Of a stretch of 5,418 nucleotides of DNA, positions 1 to 4,122 are shown piece by piece; within the stretch, counting starts at the first letter, position 1, and every line of letters starts with the position of its first letter. The position numbers were made by a program, and so were the translations under genes. Under the pieces are notes generated by a model. The model was not told the origin of the DNA. It made no database searches and saw nothing but the letters and a program-made list of their open reading frames with translations. The DNA lies in the NCBI GenBank assembly GCA_002315455.1, contig DCGG01000066.1:1-5418 (forward strand), given 5' to 3'. This DNA comes from Lentisphaeria bacterium UBA1784 (lineage in GTDB: Bacteria > Verrucomicrobiota > Lentisphaeria > Victivallales > Victivallaceae).

Positions 1-1
1 G

Positions 2-211
2 CCCCGGTTGGGCGGGCAGGGTGGGCGGCTGGTCACCATCCCCGGCACGGTCCCGTCTCCTGCCGAATTTCCTGCCGGATGCCGTTTCTGCGGACGCTGC
101 CAGGTCTGCGGCGCCATGGCGGAAAAATGTGCCGCCGTCCGTCCTGATTTCCGAGATATGGGCAATGGCCGTTTCTGTGCCTGTCATCAGGTGGAGGATG
201 CTTTGAAATGA
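2..211 (+). CDS. OppD/DppD-type peptide ABC transporter ATP-binding protein, C-terminal fragment
   Basis: Only the last 69 codons are visible; the 5' part, with the Walker A, signature and Walker B motifs, lies outside the window. The visible part matches the C-terminal extension (oligo_HPY region) of oligopeptide/dipeptide importer ATPases: RLVTIPGTVPSP, then GCRF, a Cys cluster, and a final CACH before a short tail. The RLxxIPGxVP form points to the OppD/DppD rather than the OppF/DppF subunit. Such subunits sit on the cytoplasmic face and power peptide uptake by ATP hydrolysis. The segment has seven cysteines (visible residues 27, 30, 33, 36, 43, 59, 61), more than the usual four; some DppD homologues bind a [4Fe-4S] cluster here. 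The TGA stop (209-211) overlaps the mutL ATG (208-210), so the two are probably cotranscribed and translationally coupled. Family assignment is confident; the substrate is not determinable. Confidence 0.85.
   Translation, partial: PRLGGQGGRLVTIPGTVPSPAEFPAGCRFCGRCQVCGAMAEKCAAVRPDFRDMGNGRFCACHQVEDALK
193..197 (+). promoter_or_regulatory. Shine-Dalgarno site of mutL
   Basis: GGAGG lies ten bases upstream of the ATG at 208, inside the last codons of the transporter gene. It supports ATG 208 as the mutL start and fits translational coupling through the ATGA overlap at 208-211. Confidence 0.7.
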
Positions 212-2169
212 GCAAGATCCGGGTCATGAGCGAGGCTCTCAGCAACCGCATCGCAGCGGGAGAGGTCATCGAGCGCCCCGCCTCCGTGATGAAGGAGCTC
301 GTGGAGAACTCCATTGATGCCGGAGCCCGCAACGTCACCATTGAGATCGAGCGTGCAGGGATCCGGCGGATCGCCGTCCGGGACGATGGTTCCGGAATGG
401 ATGCCGATGATGCTTTGCTTTGTCTGGAACCCCATGGCACCAGCAAGCTTCTGGACGCCAGCGGGATTGACAGCATCCGCACGTTGGGGTTCAGGGGCGA
501 GGCGATTCCCTCCATCGCGGCGGTCAGCCGTTTTTCTTTGACGACGCGGCGGGCGGAGGATGCCGTTGCGACCGCGGTTCGGGCGGAGGGTGGCAAGGTG
601 CTTTCCGCAGGCCCCGGAGCCGGACCCAAGGGGACATGCGTGGAGATCCGGGATTTATTTTTCAACACTCCCGCCCGCAGAAAGTTTTTGAAGTCTCCCG
701 CCACGGAGGAACAGCACATCGAGGAAGGGGTCTTGTTGCTTGCCATCGGCCATTGCAGTGTCGGTTTCGAACTAATCATGGACGGAAAAGTCTCCTTCCG
801 GTCCGCTCCCGGGACTGCGCTGGAATACCGGGTGCGGGAACTGATGGGCAGAAGTTATTCATCCGGTTTGCTCCCGGTGGACCACAAGGAAGGCACATTG
901 ACGATCCATGGATTCATCGCCGCTCCTGGCTTTACCCGCATCGGCCGCCGGGAACAGCGGACGTTCATCAACGGCAGAGCGGTGGAGTCTCCCGCGATCT
1001 TCCGGGGGATCCGGGATGGTTATGCCACGCTGGAAAACGATTCCGGACGCTATCCACCGGCCATTCTTTTTCTGGAGATGGACCCGGCCGAGGTGGATGT
1101 GAACGTTCATCCTGCCAAGCGTGAGGTTCGCTTCAAGTCGGAATATGCCGTTACCCGCGCGGTCGCGACCGCCGTCGCCGCAGCGCTTCGCAACGACAGC
1201 GACAGACTTACCGAAGCCGCGTCGAAGATCGCATTCCCCGCAGGAGGAGAACGTTCCCTTCCGATGGATGGCAAGGTCCCGCTCTCCATGGTTATGGGGG
1301 GCTCCGAGATCAGTTATCGTCCTGCGGCGCCCCAGCCGGAGCTGAAATTGACGGCGGAGCCTCTGCCGGGATCGGCAGAAACACATTCAGAGGATGCGGC
1401 TGCTCCCTCTGGCATCCGGAAGCCCCAAGCAACTTGCCCTATTGAGCAGGGGCAGGGGAGGGGGCTGAAGGACGGCCCTTCCAATCAATATGGCGCGGAT
1501 GCCGATGCGGCGGCGGAGCCGTCTGCCGGAAGCGATGCCCCTGATGAACCGGACGAGGATCCGGCCCATCCCGTTGCCGCTTTCTTCGAAAACTGGCCAG
1601 AAACTGTTCTCGGGATCTACGACCGCACCTACATCCTTTGTGCCTGCCGGGACGGATTGGTTATCGTGGATCAGCATGCCGCTCACGAGCGGGTGATGTT
1701 TGAGAAACTCCTCGCCGCGGTTCACCGGGGAGACTCTCTTTCGCAGCGGCTTTTGCTCCCTCAAACTTTGGAGTTGACGCGGCCGCAGGCCAACCTCCTC
1801 CTGCGCAATCAGAAGGCTTTCGAGGAGATTGGTGTTGATTTGGAATCCATGGGAGGCGGGACCGTTTTGGTCAGCGCGCTTCCTTTGGCACTGCAGGCAA
1901 GGGAGGATCTGGAAGGTCTTTTCGCAGACATGCTGGATGAGTTGCTGGAGAACTCCGCAGCGAAACTTCCCGTGGAACTGCAATATCTCGCCCGGGCGGC
2001 CTGCAAGGCGGCGGTGAAAGCCCATGATCCTCTGACGCAGACGCAGGCGGAGGAGTTGCTCCGGCAGCTCCGGGCGTGTCGGCAGGGGACCCTGTGCCCT
2101 CATGGGCGTCCGACCATGGTCACGATCACCAAGAAGGAACTTGAAAAGCGTTTTTTCCGCCGCAACTGA
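208..2169 (+). CDS. mutL: DNA mismatch repair protein MutL (endonuclease type)
   Basis: Complete 653-residue MutL, which couples MutS mismatch recognition to strand incision. The N-terminal GHKL ATPase domain (about 1-335) shows IAAGEVIERPASV (15-27), the general-base Glu in MKELVENS (E30, with N34 for Mg), DDGSGM (59-64), HGTSK (76-80) and GFRGEA (94-99), then the transducer domain ending near VNVHPAKREVRF (298-309). A poorly conserved acidic Ala/Pro/Gly-rich linker spans about 335-455. The C-terminal dimerization/nuclease domain carries DQHAAHERVMFE (488-499), matching DQHA(X)2E(X)4E, plus ACKAAVKAHD (598-607) and CPHGRPT (630-636). These are the marks of MutL proteins that nick DNA themselves, as in bacteria without MutH. 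QRLLLP (513-518) fits the QxxLxP beta-clamp-binding pattern. The start is supported by overlap with the upstream stop, an upstream GGAGG, and alignment of E30 with E. coli E29. No mutS is in the window; the neighbour is a peptide transporter. Confidence 0.97.
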   Translation: MSKIRVMSEALSNRIAAGEVIERPASVMKELVENSIDAGARNVTIEIERAGIRRIAVRDDGSGMDADDALLCLEPHGTSKLLDASGIDSIRTLGFRGEAIPSIAAVSRFSLTTRRAEDAVATAVRAEGGKVLSAGPGAGPKGTCVEIRDLFFNTPARRKFLKSPATEEQHIEEGVLLLAIGHCSVGFELIMDGKVSFRSAPGTALEYRVRELMGRSYSSGLLPVDHKEGTLTIHGFIAAPGFTRIGRREQRTFINGRAVESPAIFRGIRDGYATLENDSGRYPPAILFLEMDPAEVDVNVHPAKREVRFKSEYAVTRAVATAVAAALRNDSDRLTEAASKIAFPAGGERSLPMDGKVPLSMVMGGSEISYRPAAPQPELKLTAEPLPGSAETHSEDAAAPSGIRKPQATCPIEQGQGRGLKDGPSNQYGADADAAAEPSAGSDAPDEPDEDPAHPVAAFFENWPETVLGIYDRTYILCACRDGLVIVDQHAAHERVMFEKLLAAVHRGDSLSQRLLLPQTLELTRPQANLLLRNQKAFEEIGVDLESMGGGTVLVSALPLALQAREDLEGLFADMLDELLENSAAKLPVELQYLARAACKAAVKAHDPLTQTQAEELLRQLRACRQGTLCPHGRPTMVTITKKELEKRFFRRN

Positions 2170-2197
2170 TTTGGGGATGAGACGTTCGCCGGTCCAT

Positions 2198-2244
2198 AAA
2201 AAAAGGCCCGTTGCAGAATATTCCGCAACGGACCTCGTTTTTTT
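2198..2244. terminator. Bidirectional intrinsic terminator between mutL and queD-like gene
   Basis: A perfect 7-bp stem, CCGTTGC (2208-2214) with GCAACGG (2225-2231), is extended outward by GG/CC (2205-2206 with 2233-2234) and inward by GAA/TTC across single mismatches. It is flanked by A7 on the left (2198-2204) and T7 on the right (2238-2244), so it can stop transcription from both sides. It begins 29 bases after the mutL stop and ends 20 bases beyond the stop of the convergent gene. Confidence 0.92.
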
Positions 2245-2264
2245 ATTCTGTTTCCCGATCAGGA

Positions 2265-2828
2265 TCAGTGCTTCCGGTATCCGCACTTGGGGCAGATGCC
2301 GTTCACCAGCGCCACGCCGCAGAGCGGACAGCGATCGACCGTTCCAACCGGCTTGTATTCCTGACTTGCGGCATTGACTCCGCTGGTGAAGGTGATCTTG
2401 GCGATGTTGAGTTTGTCCTTCAGCAGATCGTAGACGATCTTGATCATGCCTTCCACCGTCATGGTTTCCTTGGTGACGACAAGACGGCAATCCGGATAAG
2501 CTGTGGCCCACTGAGTCTTGAACGCTTCGCCTTTCATCTTGTTGGAGGGGGCGCCATTCTTGATCCCCTGTTTTTCATAGGTCTCGAGGATGGCGGGCAG
2601 AAGGGGATCATCCTCCCTGAGGATCAGTGCATGATCGAAGTTCTTCAGCAACGACCAGGCGACCTTCTGGATCTCGTTGCAGGGATAGACCATGTTGACT
2701 CCCGGTTCGATGATATCTTCGACCTCGATGGTCAATTTGCCGGTGTGTCCGTGAAGATATTGGGCCTCTCCCTGAAATTTGTAGAAACGGTGGGCGTACT
2801 GCAGATCGAACGTGGTGATGCTTCTCAT
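2265..2828 (-). CDS. QueD/6-pyruvoyl-tetrahydropterin synthase-like protein with C-terminal zinc ribbon
   Basis: The 187-residue product belongs to the COG0720 T-fold family (QueD, which makes 6-carboxytetrahydropterin for queuosine/7-deazapurines, and PTPS). Visible are the zinc histidines in QYAHRF (H13) and LHGH (H26, H28), the Asp-His pair in NFDHALIL (D65-H66) and TMTVEGM (122-128). By eye the catalytic Cys (C27 in E. coli QueD, four residues before HGH) is Ala22, and the pterin-anchoring Glu (E110 in QueD) appears to be Thr/Ser in FTSGVN (147-152). A tail with CPLC (167-170) and CPKC (179-182) forms a CxxC-x8-CxxC zinc ribbon, making the protein longer than the usual 120-150 residues. 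ATG 2828 was chosen because homology starts there and AAAGGA lies nine bases upstream; an in-frame TTG at 2900 is less likely. Its reaction is uncertain; a non-QueD pterin activity is possible. No other queuosine gene lies nearby. Confidence 0.88.
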   Translation of the reverse strand: MRSITTFDLQYAHRFYKFQGEAQYLHGHTGKLTIEVEDIIEPGVNMVYPCNEIQKVAWSLLKNFDHALILREDDPLLPAILETYEKQGIKNGAPSNKMKGEAFKTQWATAYPDCRLVVTKETMTVEGMIKIVYDLLKDKLNIAKITFTSGVNAASQEYKPVGTVDRCPLCGVALVNGICPKCGYRKH

Positions 2829-2953
2829 CTTCTGTTTTCCTTTCCTGGTTTTGTTGAAGATGTTCGTTTCGTTGCAGCATTGATACTGGAGAGTCTGCAA
2901 TGTTTTCTGAACATTTGATGGACACGGCAGTATTTAACTGTAACATTTAATTA

Positions 2954-2981
2954 AATATAATATTGTAAGGAAATTTTTCAA
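2954..2981 (-). promoter_or_regulatory. Candidate sigma70-type promoter of the queD-like gene
   Basis: On the minus strand TTGAAA (2981-2976) and TATATT (2959-2954) are separated by 16 bases. Initiation near 2947 would give an untranslated leader of roughly 120 bases before ATG 2828. The region is so AT-rich that chance matches are likely, so the exact boxes are tentative. Confidence 0.45.
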
Positions 2982-3043
2982 TACCCTTTTCTTCATAAAA
3001 ATATAAAAAATTTTCCATTTTAGCGGAGAAAGGGGGCTGCCAT

Positions 3044-3103
3044 AAAAAAAAACTTAAAAAAAAGCAAAAAAAATTTTTCAAAGTATCGATTTTGCAGTAT
3101 ATT
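3044..3103 (+). promoter_or_regulatory. Candidate promoter with phased A-tract UP-like element for the small ORF
   Basis: TTTTCA (3075-3080) and TATATT (3098-3103) are separated by 17 bases. Immediately upstream are three A-tracts of 9, 8 and 8 bases (3044-3052, 3056-3063, 3066-3073), centred about 10-11.5 bases apart. That phasing typically bends DNA, and the location matches that of an UP element. Initiation would be near 3110, giving a leader of about 113 bases. Box assignment is by eye. Confidence 0.5.
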
Positions 3104-3124
3104 ATACAATATGATTGGATATTC

Positions 3125-3163
3125 CGCGAAGGAAGGTTGCATCAGTTGCTCGTTTCCTTCGCG
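3125..3163. repeat. 10-bp perfect inverted repeat in the leader of the small ORF
   Basis: CGCGAAGGAA (3125-3134) is the exact reverse complement of TTCCTTCGCG (3154-3163), with a 19-base loop. It lies just downstream of the candidate promoter at 3075-3103 and upstream of a second possible promoter at 3165-3191. It could be an RNA hairpin in the leader or a DNA operator. No T-tract follows directly; a T6 run (3177-3182) begins 14 bases later, so it is not a canonical terminator. Confidence 0.7.
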
Positions 3164-3164
3164 A

Positions 3165-3191
3165 TGGACAATGGTGTTTTTTCTATATAAT
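3165..3191 (+). promoter_or_regulatory. Possible second promoter of the small ORF
   Basis: A consensus TATAAT (3186-3191) is preceded by TGGACA (3165-3170), one base off TTGACA, but with a short 15-base spacer. Initiation near 3198 would give a leader of about 25 bases carrying the AAAGGAG site. The spacing makes this weaker than it first looks. Confidence 0.35.
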
Positions 3192-3203
3192 TACATACAT
3201 TCC

Positions 3204-3210
3204 AAAGGAG
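3204..3210 (+). promoter_or_regulatory. Shine-Dalgarno site of the small ORF
   Basis: AAAGGAG lies 12 bases upstream of ATG 3223 (18 from a second in-frame ATG at 3229). The spacing is slightly long, but the match to the anti-SD is strong; GGGA at 3215-3218 is an alternative closer site. It supports translation from 3223 rather than from upstream in-frame TTG codons. Confidence 0.6.
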
Positions 3211-3222
3211 TTCCGGGAAAAC

Positions 3223-3375
3223 ATGAAAATGTTGGCTGAATACCAAAAGCCGAAACTGCGGGAGTATTCCTATTTTGGGATCGTTGTTGATGGAGAGACC
3301 AAGGGTCCCGGCGGTCAAGGCGGAGAACGGACCGATGATACTACTTGCACCGTCTCCGGATTGGATGTGGAGTAG
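3223..3375 (+). CDS. Small RiPP/lasso-like precursor peptide (putative)
   Basis: The 50-residue product is not recognised as a specific named peptide. Its N-terminal half contains EYQKPKLREYSYFG (6-19), resembling the YxxPxL recognition motif of lasso-peptide leaders bound by the RRE protein. It then has DGETKGPGGQGGERTDD (23-39). If cleavage follows K27, Thr26 sits at -2, the residue most lasso leaders keep there, and the core starts Gly28 with Glu35 at position 8, the right place for an 8-residue macrolactam ring. The core would be 23 residues with one Cys (C42). Against this, P10-to-T26 spacing (16) is longer than in lariatin (12), the usual Gly after the leader Tyr is Ser16, and no cyclase, protease or RRE gene is in the window. 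The gene has its own promoter region, an SD and a terminator. It may instead be an unmodified small protein. The ORF looks real; the class is inference. Confidence 0.6.
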   Translation: MKMLAEYQKPKLREYSYFGIVVDGETKGPGGQGGERTDDTTCTVSGLDVE

Positions 3376-3381
3376 TAGTTC

Positions 3382-3414
3382 TTTTTAGAGGCGAGAGCCG
3401 TTTCCTCTGAAAAA
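3382..3414 (+). other. Hairpin between the small ORF and its terminator
   Basis: TTTTTAGAGG (3382-3391) can pair with CCTCTGAAAAA (3404-3414) around a 12-base loop, with one bulged G at 3409. It starts seven bases after the stop codon and directly precedes the terminator stem. It could stabilise the 3' end of the short transcript. Confidence 0.5.
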
Positions 3415-3417
3415 GTC

Positions 3418-3447
3418 AAGACGCAGGTTTTTCCTGCGTCTTTTTTT
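3418..3447 (+). terminator. Intrinsic terminator of the small ORF
   Basis: An 8-bp GC-rich stem, GACGCAGG (3420-3427) with CCTGCGTC (3433-3440), has a T5 loop and is followed by T7 (3441-3447). AA at 3418-3419 can extend pairing into the T-tract. This is a textbook rho-independent terminator for rightward transcription. Confidence 0.93.
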
Positions 3448-3452
3448 ATCTC

Positions 3453-3492
3453 AAAAACTGCCGCAGAAATCGTCTTGCTGCGGCAGTTTTTT
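3453..3492. terminator. Bidirectional terminator, mainly for the leftward repeat-protein gene
   Basis: A perfect 9-bp stem, CTGCCGCAG (3458-3466) with CTGCGGCAG (3478-3486), has an 11-base loop and is flanked by A5 (3453-3457) and T6 (3487-3492). It lies seven bases beyond the stop of the minus-strand gene and would end its transcript. It also gives a second stop for transcription leaving the small ORF. Confidence 0.88.
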
Positions 3493-3498
3493 ACGGTT

Positions 3499-3915
3499 TC
3501 ACCAATGATGGGGACCGTGCCAGTGGGGCGGCGGAGGCGGAGGGCAGGGGCGATAGTAATATGGAACGTAGTATCCAGGCGTATAGACCACCGGTGTCGT
3601 GTAGACCACCGGTGTCGTGTAAACCATCGGTGTCGTAGTCACGACTTGCGTGGTGGTCACCGCCGGCGTCGTAGTCACGACCTGCGTTGCCGGAGCCGTT
3701 TGAGTCGTTGTTACGACCGGCGTCGTAGTCACCGCAGGAGTCGTTGTCACCACCTGCGTGGTCGTTGCCGGAACCACCACGGGCGGACGCAATATGTTGG
3801 CGGTCAGATTCACGATCCCTGCCGCAAGCCAGAGACCGTCATTGCAGTGGGCGAAGAGAGGAAGCGCTCCGCAGAACGCGACCCCGACTATCAGAATCAT
3901 CTTTTTGCCGTTCAT
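3499..3915 (-). CDS. Exported Thr/Val/Pro repeat protein with Tyr/Pro/His-rich tail
   Basis: The 138-residue product has no family I recognise. An N-terminal signal peptide is clear: NGKK (2-5), a hydrophobic core (6-21), and a likely cleavage after LFA (20-22). No proper lipobox precedes Cys24, so it is probably not a lipoprotein. A short ordered-looking segment (23-45) leads into hexapeptide-type repeats from about 46 to 113, first VVTTTP/AVTTTQ, then VVYTTP. The C-terminus is YYVPYYYRP, a Cys, six prolines and a His/Trp cluster (HWHGPHHW, 131-138). An extended envelope-associated or surface role is plausible; the terminal histidines could bind metal, but this is speculation. Two cysteines (C24, C124) remain in the mature protein. 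ATG 3915 has AAAGG seven to eight bases upstream. The gene is monocistronic, with its own promoter and terminator. Confidence 0.8.
   Translation of the reverse strand: MNGKKMILIVGVAFCGALPLFAHCNDGLWLAAGIVNLTANILRPPVVVPATTTQVVTTTPAVTTTPVVTTTQTAPATQVVTTTPAVTTTQVVTTTPMVYTTPVVYTTPVVYTPGYYVPYYYRPCPPPPPPHWHGPHHW
3581..3634. repeat. Three tandem 18-bp repeats inside the repeat-protein gene
   Basis: Units at 3581-3598, 3599-3616 and 3617-3634 are GTATAGACCACCGGTGTC, GTGTAGACCACCGGTGTC and GTGTAAACCATCGGTGTC, differing by one to three bases. On the coding strand they encode VVYTTP-type hexapeptides. More divergent 18-bp units continue to about 3770. They look like slippage or duplication products within the gene. 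Confidence 0.85.
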
Positions 3916-3978
3916 GTTTTACCTTTCTTTTTGATCGTTCAAGGTTGTTTGTGATTGCATTGATTTTGTTCTGTATAT

Positions 3979-4007
3979 AAAATAGTTTGATATTCAAAAC
4001 AATTCAA
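3979..4007 (-). promoter_or_regulatory. Candidate promoter of the repeat-protein gene
   Basis: On the minus strand TTGAAT (4007-4002) and TATTTT (3984-3979) are 17 bases apart, in a strongly AT-rich region. Initiation near 3972 would give a leader of about 57 bases. A TTTGA/TCAAA dyad (3986-3998) lies in the spacer and could be an operator. Box choice is tentative. Confidence 0.45.
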
Positions 4008-4122
4008 GAGCAATATTAAAATTTTTTCGATTTTTTTCATTGGATCGTTTTTCTGCCGGGGAAAACGGTTTCAACACAAATGCAAGACGGAGAAAATGGC
4101 ACGTCAGGCACGTGAAGACCGG

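Larger units (their letters stand above)
2829..3222. other. Gene-free divergent regulatory region
   Basis: About 394 bases without a convincing gene separate the queD-like gene (leftward) from the small ORF at 3223 (rightward). The part from about 2931 to 3110 is extremely AT-rich, with poly-A tracts at 3044-3052, 3056-3063 and 3066-3073. It holds candidate promoters for both directions, a 10-bp inverted repeat at 3125-3163, and a long leader for the queD-like gene with small hairpins at 2872-2900 and 2899-2915. Confidence 0.75.

Noticed and set aside
33..779. 248-codon minus-strand ORF opposite the mutL start
   Set aside because: Antisense to conserved ATPase motifs of mutL and to the transporter tail; no supporting features.
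1449..1464. G-quadruplex in the mutL linker
   Set aside because: Only three G-runs of four or more are present, so a stable intramolecular quadruplex is not supported.
1387..2511. 374-codon minus-strand ORF
   Set aside because: It spans the 3' half of mutL, the terminator and part of the queD-like gene; no domain recognised, so treated as a shadow.
2829..2900. 24-codon N-terminal extension of the queD-like protein from TTG 2900
   Set aside because: Family homology begins at ATG 2828, which has its own AAAGGA site; the extension resembles untranslated leader.
2211..2918. 235-codon plus-strand ORF opposite the queD-like gene
   Set aside because: It runs through the bidirectional terminator and mirrors the strongly supported COG0720 gene; no family features.
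2829..2947. preQ1 riboswitch in the queD-like leader
   Set aside because: No match to the preQ1-I or preQ1-II consensus is visible; hairpins alone are insufficient.
3115..3222. N-terminal extension of the small ORF from a TTG at 3115
   Set aside because: The extension would cover the inverted repeat and second promoter candidate, has no SD, and the RiPP-like similarity begins only after ATG 3223.
3581..3770. CRISPR-like or intergenic tandem repeats
   Set aside because: The 18-bp periodicity is in frame and encodes a hexapeptide repeat; there are no unique spacers.
4046..4067. Terminator for the PerM-like gene
   Set aside because: CGTTTT/AAAACG gives a short, mostly A/T stem, and no T-tract follows in the leftward direction.
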